From Stappia sp. ES.058 (lineage in GTDB: Bacteria > Pseudomonadota > Alphaproteobacteria > Rhizobiales > Stappiaceae): a stretch of DNA of 64,000 nt. The notes below the pieces were generated by a model. It ran no database searches. It saw nothing but the letters and a program-made list of their open reading frames with translations, and had not been told where the DNA came from. The stretch is taken from contig NZ_LT629784.1 in NCBI RefSeq assembly GCF_900105595.1, positions 992,001 through 1,056,000 on the forward strand, given 5' to 3'. Of this stretch, positions 29,381-38,469 are shown one piece after another; within the stretch, counting starts at the first letter, position 1; each line of letters begins with the position of its first letter. The position numbers were made by a program, and so were the translations under genes.

Positions 29381-31284
29381 GCCTGGGCTTGAGGCTTTCC
29401 TCGACCGTCCTGTCAATCGCACTGTTGACGCTTGCCGCGTTCGCCACACCCGTTTCGGCGCTCGAGCTCAAGGAAACGCCGGGGCTTTCGGAGCGCGTTG
29501 GCAAGGATCTTCCGCCGGTGGCCGAGCGCGTACCGGCGGAGCCGCTGGTCGTCGACCTGGAAGCTTCCGGCCGGGAAATCGGCACGTCCGGCGGCGAAAT
29601 AAACACCCTGATCGGGCGCTCCAAGGACGTGCGGCTGATCAACGTGTGGGGCTATGCCCGTCTCGTCGGGTACAATGAGAGCCTCGATCTGGTGCCGGAT
29701 CTTCTCAAGGACCTGGTCTCCGAAGACGACCGCCGTTTTACGCTGCATCTGCGCGAAGGACACAAATGGTCGGATGGCACACCCTTCACCAGCGAGGATA
29801 TCCGGTTCTGGTATGAGGATATCGCGCTGAACGAGAAGCTTCAGCCGGCGGGACTGCCCGCGTTCATGCTGGCCGATGACAAACCGCCCGTCTTTGAGGT
29901 GATCGACGAGACGACTGTGCGGTTTTCCTGGGATGCGCCCAACCCGTTGTTTGCGCCCGAGATGGCGAAATCGCGCCCGCCGTTCATCTACCGGCCCGCG
30001 CATTACCTGAAGCAGTTTCATGCCAAATATGGCGACATGGACGAGATCGCCCAGCTTGCGGCGGAACGCAAACTGCGCAACTGGGCCTCTTTGTTCAACA
30101 AGATGGACGACATGTACAATGCGCGAAATCCGGATCTTCCGAGCCTGCAGCCGTGGCTGCGGGTGAAGGATGACGGGGAGCGGCGCTTCGTTCTGGAACG
30201 GAATCCCTATTACCATCGCGTGGATACGGTCGGAAACCAGCTTCCCTACATCGACCGGGTGATCATGACCGTCGCCGACGGCAAGATCATCCCTGCCAAG
30301 ACCCAGGCGGGGGAGGTTGATCTTCAGGCCCGCAACATCGGCTTTTCCGACATTACGATCCTGAAGCAGGGCGAGAGGTCGGGGAAATTCAAGACCTACC
30401 TTTGGCCGATTTCCAAGGGATCGGAAATCTCGATCCTGCCCAACCTGACCGTTGCCGACCCGGTCTGGCGCAAGGTTTTGCGCGACACCCGCTTTCGCCG
30501 GGCGTTGTCTTTGGGAATCGACCGCGATCTGATCAACAAGGTGCTTTATCTCGGCTTCGGCAAGCCCGGGAACGATACGGTCCTGTCGAAGAGCCCGCTC
30601 TTCAAGGAGCATTACCGGGAGGCCTACGCCTCTTACGATCCGGATCAGGCCAATGCGCTGCTCGACGAGATGGGGCTGACCGAGCGCCGCAGCGACGGCA
30701 CAAGGCTTCTGCCGGACGGGCGGCCGCTGGAGATCATCATCGAGGCGTCGGGCGAAAGCCAGGAACAGCTCGATGCGCTGGAACTCGTCGGCGAGACCTG
30801 GAGAGACATCGGCGTACGTCTCTTTCCCAAGCCGAGCCAGCGGGACATCATGCGCGAGCGCGCGCTTTCGGGTCTTCTGGTGATGTCGGTCTGGTCGGGC
30901 TTTGAAAACGGCATCCCCACGTCCGAAATGCCGCCGGAGGATTTTGTGCCCGTGCGGGGTGATTTCCTTTCCTGGGCCCGATGGGGCGACTATTACGAAA
31001 CCGACGGTCGCACGGGCGAAAAGCCCGACTGGGCACCGGCTGTGCGGCTGACCGAGCTCTACGACGAGTGGCTGATCTCCACTTCCAAGGCAGAGCGGGT
31101 CCGCATCTGGCACGAGATTCTGGAGATCCATGCGCAGGAAACCATCCATATAGGGCTGATCTCCGAGGTGCGTCAGCCGGTTGTCGTGAAGAATCTGGGA
31201 AATGTGCCCGAGGAAGGCATTTACGGCTGGGATCCCGGCGCGCATTTCGGCATTCACCGCATGGATGAGTTCTTCATGAAATGA
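29377..31284 (+). CDS. Family 5 solute-binding protein of the ABC importer
   Basis: A 635-residue periplasmic binding protein with a signal peptide (residues 1 to about 28, ending ATPVSA). The mature protein has the family 5 (peptide/nickel) pattern: FTLHLREGHKWSDGTPFTSEDIRFWYED and the repeat RRALSLGIDR. It is about 80-100 residues longer than the E. coli DppA/OppA, as in a subgroup common in alphaproteobacteria. It overlaps the ATPase gene by four bases and precedes the permeases by 46 bases. The substrate cannot be told from sequence; peptide or a sugar-containing oligomer are both possible for this subgroup. Confidence 0.92.
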   Translation: MSLGLRLSSTVLSIALLTLAAFATPVSALELKETPGLSERVGKDLPPVAERVPAEPLVVDLEASGREIGTSGGEINTLIGRSKDVRLINVWGYARLVGYNESLDLVPDLLKDLVSEDDRRFTLHLREGHKWSDGTPFTSEDIRFWYEDIALNEKLQPAGLPAFMLADDKPPVFEVIDETTVRFSWDAPNPLFAPEMAKSRPPFIYRPAHYLKQFHAKYGDMDEIAQLAAERKLRNWASLFNKMDDMYNARNPDLPSLQPWLRVKDDGERRFVLERNPYYHRVDTVGNQLPYIDRVIMTVADGKIIPAKTQAGEVDLQARNIGFSDITILKQGERSGKFKTYLWPISKGSEISILPNLTVADPVWRKVLRDTRFRRALSLGIDRDLINKVLYLGFGKPGNDTVLSKSPLFKEHYREAYASYDPDQANALLDEMGLTERRSDGTRLLPDGRPLEIIIEASGESQEQLDALELVGETWRDIGVRLFPKPSQRDIMRERALSGLLVMSVWSGFENGIPTSEMPPEDFVPVRGDFLSWARWGDYYETDGRTGEKPDWAPAVRLTELYDEWLISTSKAERVRIWHEILEIHAQETIHIGLISEVRQPVVVKNLGNVPEEGIYGWDPGAHFGIHRMDEFFMK

Positions 31285-31330
31285 CGGGTTTGAAACGCAA
31301 TATGACGATGTCGCTGCAGGAGGCTGCCTG

Positions 31331-32356
31331 ATGGCATTTTACGTGCTGCGCCGGATCCTGACGATGATCCCGACGCTGCTGGTCATCTCGTTGCTGACAT
31401 TCATCATCATCGAGTTGCCCGCGGGCGATTACATTTCCAATCAGATTGCAGCCCTGAAGGCTGCCGGAGAGAGCGCGTCGATCGCCAAGCTGGAATTCAT
31501 GCGCGCCGAATTTGCGCTCGACCGCCCCTTTCTGGAGCGCTATCTCATCTGGGTTGGACTGTGGCCGGGGCCGCACGGCTTCGATGGTTTGCTGCAGGGC
31601 AACTGGGGCTGGTCGTTCGAATACGACAAGCCGGTCGCCGAGGTTGTCGGGCCGACGCTGCCGCTCACCATCGTGCTCAACATGGCGACGATCCTCTTCG
31701 TTTATGTCGTGTCCTTCCCGATCGGCATCTACTCGGCGACGCGGCAATATTCCTGGGGCGACTACGGCTTCACGCTGGTGGGCTACATCGGCCTTGCCAC
31801 ACCGAATTTCCTGCTCGGCTTGATCCTGCTGTATTTCTCAAACCGCTGGTTCGGACTGTCGATCGGCGGCCTTATGGATCCGCAATACATCGGCGAACCC
31901 TGGAGCTTCGCCAAGGCGTTGTCGATCCTTGCGCACCTGATCGTGCCGACGGTCGTGATCGGAACGGCCGGCACCGCCGCGATGATCCGGCGCCTCAGAG
32001 CCAATCTGCTGGATGAGTTGCACAAGCAATACGTCACGACAGCCCGCGCCAAGGGCATGCGCGAGGCCCGCCTTTTGTTGAAATATCCGCTGCGCATGGC
32101 GCTCAATCCCTTCATCGCCGACATCGGCAACCTGATTCCCTCTCTGGTGTCGGGATCGGTGATCGTGTCGGTGGTGCTCAACCTTCCGACGGTCGGGCCG
32201 ATCCTGCTCAACGCCCTGCAATCGCAGGATCAGTTCCTGTCCGGCTTCGTGCTCCTCTTCGTGGCGATCCTGACGCTGTTTGGCATGCTCGTCTCCGACC
32301 TGTTGCTCGCCGTGCTCGACCCGCGCATTCGCCTGGGCGGAAAGGCACCATCATGA
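31331..32356 (+). CDS. ABC importer permease, DppB-like
   Basis: A 341-residue inner-membrane permease with six predicted helices. It has the family start MAFYVLRRILTMIPTLLVISLLTF and the EAA loop (KQYVTTARAKGMREARLLLKYPLRMALNPF) that contacts the ATPase. Together with the next gene it forms the channel for the family 5 binding protein. Its stop overlaps the next start by four bases. Confidence 0.93.
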   Translation: MAFYVLRRILTMIPTLLVISLLTFIIIELPAGDYISNQIAALKAAGESASIAKLEFMRAEFALDRPFLERYLIWVGLWPGPHGFDGLLQGNWGWSFEYDKPVAEVVGPTLPLTIVLNMATILFVYVVSFPIGIYSATRQYSWGDYGFTLVGYIGLATPNFLLGLILLYFSNRWFGLSIGGLMDPQYIGEPWSFAKALSILAHLIVPTVVIGTAGTAAMIRRLRANLLDELHKQYVTTARAKGMREARLLLKYPLRMALNPFIADIGNLIPSLVSGSVIVSVVLNLPTVGPILLNALQSQDQFLSGFVLLFVAILTLFGMLVSDLLLAVLDPRIRLGGKAPS

Positions 32357-33525
32357 GCGTGCAGGGCGGCGACCCCAAAGACCGGGAGCACTATGTCAAT
32401 CCCGAGCCGTTCAATCCGACCGCAGCCGAGACACTGACGCCCGAGCAAGAGCGGTACTATCAGGCCTCGCAATGGAAGATCATGTGGTGGAAGTTCCGCC
32501 GCCACAAGCTGGCCGTGTGGTCGGGCGCGATCCTGATCCTGTTTTATCTCACTGTCCCCTTTGCCGAGCAGATCGCTCCCTATACGGCGAACGAACGCTC
32601 CAACGATCATCTCTATTCGCCGCCGCAATCGATCCACCTTTTCCACGACGGAAGCTTCGTCGGTCCGTTCGTCTACGGACTTGAGGCCAGCGTCGACCTG
32701 GAAACCGTGCGCTGGGTGTTCACGGAGGACCGCACCGACGTGCAGCCCATCCGCTTCTTCTGTTTTGGGTCCCAGTATGAGTTCTGGGGGCTTGTTTCCG
32801 GGAGTTTCCGGCTGTTCTGTCCGGCTGAGGGCGGGACGCTCTTCCTGCTTGGCACGGATAGGCTTGGCCGCGACGTGTTTTCCGGGCTCGTCTACGGTGC
32901 GCGCCTTTCGCTCACCGTCGGCCTTGTCGGCGTGACAATCTCCATCGTGCTCGGGCTGTTTTTCGGCGGGATCGCCGGGTTCTTTGGCGGCATCATTGAC
33001 AGTCTCGTCCAGCGCGTGATCGAGATCCTGCGCTCGCTGCCGGAGCTTCCCTTGTGGATGGCTTTGTCCGCCGCCCTTCCGGTTACCTGGTCGCCCGTGT
33101 GGATCTATCTGGGCATTACCGTGATCCTGGGGCTTCTCGACTGGCCGGGGCTGGCGCGCGCGGTGCGCTCGAAGCTTCTGGCCCTGCGCGAGGAGGAATA
33201 CGCGCGCGCCGCAACGCTCATGGGCGCGACGCCCTCGCGCGTGATCCGCAAGCATCTGCTGCCCGGGTTCACCAGCCACATCATCGCCTCCGCGTCGCTC
33301 TCGATCCCTGCAATGATCCTCGGTGAGACGGCGCTGTCTTATCTCAATCTCGGGCTGCGGCGCCCGGCGGTGTCCTGGGGCGTGTTGCTCAACGAGGCGC
33401 AGGATATTTCGGTCGTGGTGGTCTATCCGTGGCTGATGGCGCCCGTCGTCCCCATCATCATCGTCGTCCTCGCCTTTAATTTCCTCGGCGACGGTTTGCG
33501 TGATGCCGCCGACCCGTATAAGTGA
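32353..33525 (+). CDS. ABC importer permease, DppC-like, with long periplasmic insert
   Basis: A 390-residue permease of the DppC class with the EAA loop EYARAATLMGATPSRVIRKHLLPG. About 100 residues longer than E. coli DppC: an extra segment between the first and second membrane helices (about residues 85-165) contains an aromatic-rich stretch and two cysteines and would lie in the periplasm. It may dock the large binding protein; that is inference. Four-base overlap with the preceding permease. Confidence 0.92.
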   Translation: MSVQGGDPKDREHYVNPEPFNPTAAETLTPEQERYYQASQWKIMWWKFRRHKLAVWSGAILILFYLTVPFAEQIAPYTANERSNDHLYSPPQSIHLFHDGSFVGPFVYGLEASVDLETVRWVFTEDRTDVQPIRFFCFGSQYEFWGLVSGSFRLFCPAEGGTLFLLGTDRLGRDVFSGLVYGARLSLTVGLVGVTISIVLGLFFGGIAGFFGGIIDSLVQRVIEILRSLPELPLWMALSAALPVTWSPVWIYLGITVILGLLDWPGLARAVRSKLLALREEEYARAATLMGATPSRVIRKHLLPGFTSHIIASASLSIPAMILGETALSYLNLGLRRPAVSWGVLLNEAQDISVVVVYPWLMAPVVPIIIVVLAFNFLGDGLRDAADPYK

Positions 33526-33566
33526 GTCGGGAAGCGCGAACGCTTGCTGGCGAACCGGAGACGAGA

Positions 33567-34163
33567 ATGGCGAAGAATGCATCGACTGCTGATGGCTGGG
33601 ACGAGGAATATCGGGCCGGACGCTGGTCGTTCCTGCGCGACCTGCCCGAAAGCGGTCGCTATGGCATCATCGGCATGTGGTTGTCGCTGACACAGTCACT
33701 GGACAGCGTCCTTGACCTTGGCTGCGGCGAGGGGCTGCTCTACGAACGCCTGCAGCCTATGGGCATCAAGCGCTATGTCGGCGTCGATCTGGCGCCTGCC
33801 GCGCTCAACATCGCGAATGTCGATCCGGACCTCGCCTCCCTGCGCGCCGGCGATCTGCACACCTTCACGCCGGAGGAGGGCGAGACCTTCTCCGCCATCG
33901 TCTTCAACGAGGTGCTGCATTTCTCCGACGACCCGGCCGCCGCCGTTGCGCGCTATGTCCCGTTTCTGGCACCCGGCGGCGTGATCGCGGTGTCGATGTA
34001 TTCGCCCAAGCGCCTGGAGTCGGGTGCCAACCGCCTGATCTCCCGCCTGTGGGAAGCAACCGACGGTCCCGAGTGGGATGTGCTCGACGATTACCGGCTG
34101 ACCTCCGACAAGAAGAGCGTCACCTGGCGTTTGCGGCTGGTGAAGCCGGCATCCGCGGGCTGA
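33567..34163 (+). CDS. SAM-dependent methyltransferase, class I
   Basis: A 198-residue methyltransferase with the SAM-binding motif I VLDLGCGEGLLY (about residues 50-60) and the FNEVLHF segment of motif IV/post-I region. Substrate unknown. An in-frame GTG at 33522 would overlap the permease stop, so it may be coupled to the ABC operon. The last 44 bases overlap the convergent deacetylase-like gene. Small-molecule or glycan methylation are both possible. Confidence 0.85.
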   Translation: MAKNASTADGWDEEYRAGRWSFLRDLPESGRYGIIGMWLSLTQSLDSVLDLGCGEGLLYERLQPMGIKRYVGVDLAPAALNIANVDPDLASLRAGDLHTFTPEEGETFSAIVFNEVLHFSDDPAAAVARYVPFLAPGGVIAVSMYSPKRLESGANRLISRLWEATDGPEWDVLDDYRLTSDKKSVTWRLRLVKPASAG

Positions 34164-34914
34164 GATCGCCGGCGCGGACAAAATGCGCGCCCCGGTGCGC
34201 CCGCAGGATATCGAAGGTCCGGTCCAGAAACTCGAAACACGCGTCGTTCTGCGCCAGGTGATGCGACAGGATGCCGAGCGGTTCGTCCACATTGGTGCGC
34301 CGCCGCGCCAACTGGTAGTCGAAGCGCAGCGCCGCCGACCGCCAGCCGATGAAGCGGCGCTCCTTCTTCCATTTGATCATGTCAATATGCGTCTGCAGAT
34401 AGGGCAGGGCGCGCGGGTGAAACTGCGTGAAGGTCGATGAGGCAATCAGGCCCGCCTCGGGCACGCGGCGTGCGATCTGTGGTGCCAGCCGGTTCCAGGG
34501 TGGCACGAAAACCGGCACGAAGCGCGGGCCGAAGAGCGCCTTGAGCCGTGCGTTGCCGGTCTTCAGGTCCTTGATTGCCTGATCGGGGTCCCGGCGCGAT
34601 CCGAACTCCGCAGCCTTCTCGCCCCTTGCCTTGTCCTGATGGTTCTTGTGCGCGAACCCGTGCTGGAGCACCGCAACGAAGGGCTCGGCCGCGATCCGCT
34701 CGGCAAGCGCTTCGGTCGAGCCCTTGGGAATCACCGCGAGCGACACCTCGATTTCATGAGTGTTGGCGATTGCGATCAGCCGGTCGAGTGCGGGCGTCGG
34801 TTCCACCGCGTCGTCGTCGCGCCACCAGATCGGCACGCTTAGCCCGCGCCCAGCGAACCAGTCGAGATGCGCCTCGATGAGGGCGCGGAACTCGGTGAAG
34901 CCGTCGTCGCTCAT
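34120..34914 (-). CDS. Polysaccharide deacetylase-like (NodB-fold) protein
   Basis: A 264-residue protein resembling the NodB/polysaccharide-deacetylase fold. An early WWRDDDA carries the metal and base aspartates, HGFAHKNHQ holds the two metal histidines spaced as H-x3-H-like, and FVPPWNR is the third conserved motif. No signal peptide is evident, so it would act in the cytoplasm. It is the last gene of a minus-strand glycosyltransferase operon, overlapping the next by four bases. A role in removing acetyl groups from a glycan precursor is inference. Confidence 0.75.
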   Translation of the reverse strand: MSDDGFTEFRALIEAHLDWFAGRGLSVPIWWRDDDAVEPTPALDRLIAIANTHEIEVSLAVIPKGSTEALAERIAAEPFVAVLQHGFAHKNHQDKARGEKAAEFGSRRDPDQAIKDLKTGNARLKALFGPRFVPVFVPPWNRLAPQIARRVPEAGLIASSTFTQFHPRALPYLQTHIDMIKWKKERRFIGWRSAALRFDYQLARRRTNVDEPLGILSHHLAQNDACFEFLDRTFDILRAHRGAHFVRAGDLSPRMPASPAANAR

Positions 34915-36068
34915 CGTTCGCGCTGCTCCAGGTCTTCGATCAGGATCTTGGCGCTGCGTTCCGCTCCGCCCGTTTGAACCGCGAAAGCACGTCTGGGCAA
35001 TCCAAGCGCATCGTCCATCGCGGCAGCGAGGCTTTCCGGCGTCAAAGTCGCTTCCGGGGTAACGACCGCGCGTCCGTGGCGCTGCAGGGCCTCGGCACGC
35101 TGTTGCTGCTCGGATTCCTTGATCTGGGCGAAGGGAACGAAAACCGCCGGAATGCCGGCCTGCAGCACGTCGAGGACCGTGTTGTAGCCCGCCTGGCTGA
35201 CGGAGAGTCGCGCCCGGGCAAGCAGCGAGGGGAAGTCCCGCCGCGCGCGTTCCAGAACAATGCCGGTGGGCGCCTTGTTCGAAAGGGCCTTAAAGGTGCC
35301 GTCGTCGATGTCGTGTCCGGCCAGCAGGCGCCAGATGCAGTCCCCGGCCCGCCGGGACAGCGAGCGCGCGTCGATGGCCGCCGCCAGAAGGCCGGCGCCA
35401 ACGGCCCCGCCGCCGCAGGAGACGATCACCTCGTCCTCGCCGTCTCCTTGCGGAGCGTCAGGACGCCCGGTCGACGTGTCGACGAAGCCGGTGTAGCGCA
35501 AGAGCGGAGCAACGCGCTCGGTAAAGGGGAAACTGTCTTCAAGCCGGATGAATTCGGGGTCGGAATGCACGAGCACGCGGTCGTAGAAGGTTTCGGCGAG
35601 TTCGGCCATCTGCTCTTCCTTCCAGAGCTGTTGCTTGCGCACCAGGATGTCGCGGATCGAGGCCGCGATCAGCGGCGGCGTGTTTGCGGCGCGCGCGGTC
35701 GCGAGCAGCGGCTCCAGCTCAAACGCGAAGGGACGTCGCCCGAACGGCCAGGTTTCCGTCAAAAGCAGGTTGTGCGGCCGGGCGGTGAAGGCGCGCAGTG
35801 TCGCCTGGCGCCGGGCCGCCTTCCAGGCAGCGTCGATCTCCCGTCCTTCGGGCGTGAGGAACGTCTTGAACCGCGCATCGGCGGCGCGCACGGGCGGCAG
35901 CTCGACGATCTCCAGTCCGTCGACGTCGGCATGCGGCGGCAGCGTGTTGCCGGTGGCGAGCGTAACCGACACCCCGCGCGCTGCAAGCGCGCGCCCGATG
36001 GCCGCAGCGCGCAGCACGTGCCCCGTGCCGAGAAGGTGCTGGACGTGGATGAAAGCGGATAGCGTCAC
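34911..36068 (-). CDS. MurG-like glycosyltransferase
   Basis: A 385-residue protein with the two Rossmann domains of the GT28/GT-B fold. The N-terminal part (FIHVQHLLGTGHVLRAAAIG) recalls the MurG G-loop, and the C-terminal SQAGYNTVLDVLQAGIPAVFVPF is the nucleotide-sugar binding segment. It starts at a GTG that overlaps the stop of the upstream gene by four bases. It likely transfers a sugar from a UDP- or similar donor to a glycan or lipid acceptor; the acceptor is unknown. Confidence 0.85.
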   Translation of the reverse strand: MTLSAFIHVQHLLGTGHVLRAAAIGRALAARGVSVTLATGNTLPPHADVDGLEIVELPPVRAADARFKTFLTPEGREIDAAWKAARRQATLRAFTARPHNLLLTETWPFGRRPFAFELEPLLATARAANTPPLIAASIRDILVRKQQLWKEEQMAELAETFYDRVLVHSDPEFIRLEDSFPFTERVAPLLRYTGFVDTSTGRPDAPQGDGEDEVIVSCGGGAVGAGLLAAAIDARSLSRRAGDCIWRLLAGHDIDDGTFKALSNKAPTGIVLERARRDFPSLLARARLSVSQAGYNTVLDVLQAGIPAVFVPFAQIKESEQQQRAEALQRHGRAVVTPEATLTPESLAAAMDDALGLPRRAFAVQTGGAERSAKILIEDLEQRER

Positions 36069-37189
36069 GGCCGATCTCCTGTGTAACCGGCGGCATGCGT
36101 AGCCTGAGCGCAGCGCATCAGCGCGTCGAGACGCGCCGCCCCGCTCGCCAGGCTGTGGCGCCCGTTGATGTTGGCGGTTGCGCCCCGTGCCAGATGGGCC
36201 ACGAGACCGGGATCGTCCATCAGGCGTGCAAGGTTTTTGGCGAATGCGGCAACGTCGCCTTCCGGTGACAGAAGCCCGCTGGTCCCGTCGGCCACCACTT
36301 CGGGCACGCCGAAGGTGTCGCCGCCGACAACCGCAAGCCCGCTTGCCTGTGCTTCCAGGAAGACGAAGCCGAAGGCCTCGCGGATCGCCGGCCAGACGAG
36401 CGCGTCGTGGCCTGCGTAGAGTGCGGGCATGTCGTCTTCCGTAACGGCGCCGGTGAAGGTGACGCGCGCGGGATCGAACCATTGCGCGATCTCCGCCTGG
36501 CACGGACCGTCGCCGGCAATGGTCAACTGCCAGGGGCGATCCGGCAGCAGGGCAAGAGCGTCCGCCAGAAGCTTGTAGGACGCCCGCTTGTCGCCGGGTC
36601 GCATCATCGCGACCGCGAGCAGGCGGATTGGCGAGGAGAGGCAGGTTTTTGCTTCGGCGGCGTGCCGGAACGGCGCCTCGTCCAGGAAGGGCGCGCAGAC
36701 GGTGAGCCGCTCCGCGGGCACGACGGATGTCAGGCATTCGAGATCCGCGCTGTGGAGCGCTGCGACGCGGTCTGCACGGGCAAGCGCGGCATCGGCGGCG
36801 GCGAACCCGTGCGCCCAGGCGCCGGTGCGACGCTTGGGCGCCCGGCTCGCCTCGATCACCGCATAGGGAATGTCGAAGGCATCGGCGAGTGCCGGGCCGA
36901 TCCAGTCTGGCGCCTTGTGATAGAGGTGATAGGTGAGAAACGCGTCCGGGCGCGTGCCGGCGGCACGCCATTGGCTCTCTATCCGGCCCGCCTCACGCCT
37001 CGCCTCGGCCTCCAGCGCGACCTGCATGTCGATGCCGCCGTCCTTGCGCCAGGCGCGAAACCGTGAGGCGACCGAGACCTCGTGCCCCGCCGTTTCCAGC
37101 GCGCGCACGATCAGCCGGCCCATGGTGCGATCGCCGGACGGCACGGGATCGTCCAGCGGTTTCATCGGAGCGGTGAAGGCGATGCGCAT
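36065..37189 (-). CDS. GT4-family glycosyltransferase
   Basis: A 374-residue GT-B glycosyltransferase. An N-terminal acceptor domain (MRIAFTAPMKP) is followed by a C-terminal donor domain with AFGFVFLEAQASGLAVVGGD (the E-x7-E nucleotide-sugar motif) and LTIAGDGPC. It lies between two other transferases of the operon, with a four-base overlap downstream and a nine-base gap upstream. Confidence 0.88.
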   Translation of the reverse strand: MRIAFTAPMKPLDDPVPSGDRTMGRLIVRALETAGHEVSVASRFRAWRKDGGIDMQVALEAEARREAGRIESQWRAAGTRPDAFLTYHLYHKAPDWIGPALADAFDIPYAVIEASRAPKRRTGAWAHGFAAADAALARADRVAALHSADLECLTSVVPAERLTVCAPFLDEAPFRHAAEAKTCLSSPIRLLAVAMMRPGDKRASYKLLADALALLPDRPWQLTIAGDGPCQAEIAQWFDPARVTFTGAVTEDDMPALYAGHDALVWPAIREAFGFVFLEAQASGLAVVGGDTFGVPEVVADGTSGLLSPEGDVAAFAKNLARLMDDPGLVAHLARGATANINGRHSLASGAARLDALMRCAQATHAAGYTGDRP

Positions 37190-37198
37190 GGCTGTGCC

Positions 37199-38422
37199 TT
37201 ACAGGATCTTGCGAAACCGGTCTGCCAGAAAATCGAGCCCCGGGTCGGCGGAAAACCGGGCGCGGACGTCCTGTGCCGCCGCCCGGCCGAGCCGGTCGCG
37301 GGTCTCGGGCGAACGGATCAGCGCTTCCAGTGCGGCAGCAATCGCCGGGCGATCCGCCGGCGGAACCAGAACGCCGGTCTCGCCATCGCGGATCAGTTCC
37401 GGGATCGCGGAGACCCTGGTGGCGAGGCAGCACAGGCCCATTGCCTGCGCTTCCATCAGGACGTTCGGCAACCCGTCGCGGTCCCCGGATTTCGCGATCT
37501 TGGACGTCAGCACGAAGAAATCCGCGCGTTTCGCGGCCGCAATCACGTCCTCGCGCGGGCGCGCGCCCTTCCAGGAGATCCGCTTGCTGAGGCCGAGCCG
37601 GTTGCCGAGCGCCTTCAACTCCTCCACTTTTTCCCCACCACCGATATGATCGAAGTGCCAGTGCAGGGCGGGCGGCAATGCGGCCAGGGCATGCAGGAGG
37701 TCGTCGTATCCCTTCTTTTCCACCGCCCGCCCGACGGAGAGCAGGCGCACGGGAGAGCCGGCGGATCCGTCGGTCGTGCTTCGCGCGGCATCCGGCAGCG
37801 GGAAGGGCGAGAAGTCCAGCCCGTGATAGACAAGGTCCACCTTGTCCGGCGTGCCGGAAAGCGCGTTGAGGTGATCGACATTGACCCTGGTGCAGGTGAC
37901 GCCCCAGGCGGCGTCGTCGAGTTTGACCTTCAGATCCCACTCCGCGCTCGTCCAGATGTCCTTGGCGTGGGCGGAAAACGACCAGCGCCGGCCCGACAGA
38001 TGCGCGGCATAACGGGCAACCGTGCAGGGCGTGTGCAGATAATGTGTGTGGATCCAGGAGACGTCGTCAGGCAACTCGTGGGCCAGCACACAGGCCTGAC
38101 CCCAGCGTCGCTGCCGTCCGGCATTGGATTCGCGTGCGAAATCCGCCTCGAAGAGCGCCCGCGCGGCGGCATATTCGGGCCGCGCGTGCGCCCATCGGCG
38201 CGCCCGGGCCACGCGGGCGGGGTCGTCCTTCAGGTATTCTGGCAGATAGAGAACATCAGCCGTGATCCGGCGATGCACCTCATGAATGAAGGGGTCGTAG
38301 GGCTTGCGCAAAGCGACGATGAGCTGGTCGACCCCGCGCGTTTGAAGCCCGAGGATTTCCTGGGCAATGAAGGTTTCCGACAGGCGTGGGTAGCCTTTTA
38401 CGACAACGGCGAGACGCGACAT
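37199..38422 (-). CDS. GT4-family glycosyltransferase
   Basis: A 407-residue GT-B glycosyltransferase similar to colanic acid/exopolysaccharide transferases. It has an N-terminal MSRLAVVVKGYPRLSETFI, a middle HAKDIWTS, and the donor motif DGLPNVLMEAQAMGLCCLA. The start at 38422 is chosen because this conserved N-terminal strand begins there; a longer frame upstream is unsupported. It lies 47 bases after the first gene of the operon. Confidence 0.88.
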   Translation of the reverse strand: MSRLAVVVKGYPRLSETFIAQEILGLQTRGVDQLIVALRKPYDPFIHEVHRRITADVLYLPEYLKDDPARVARARRWAHARPEYAAARALFEADFARESNAGRQRRWGQACVLAHELPDDVSWIHTHYLHTPCTVARYAAHLSGRRWSFSAHAKDIWTSAEWDLKVKLDDAAWGVTCTRVNVDHLNALSGTPDKVDLVYHGLDFSPFPLPDAARSTTDGSAGSPVRLLSVGRAVEKKGYDDLLHALAALPPALHWHFDHIGGGEKVEELKALGNRLGLSKRISWKGARPREDVIAAAKRADFFVLTSKIAKSGDRDGLPNVLMEAQAMGLCCLATRVSAIPELIRDGETGVLVPPADRPAIAAALEALIRSPETRDRLGRAAAQDVRARFSADPGLDFLADRFRKIL

Positions 38423-38469
38423 GTGGCCCTGGTGTTCAGCGGGTTGCAAATTGGCGAAGAGGACGCCGG

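Noticed and set aside
36068..36971. Upstream extension of the MurG-like glycosyltransferase frame (to 36971)
   Set aside because: Arg/Pro/His-rich and overlaps the GT4 gene on the same strand; the real start is the GTG at 36068.
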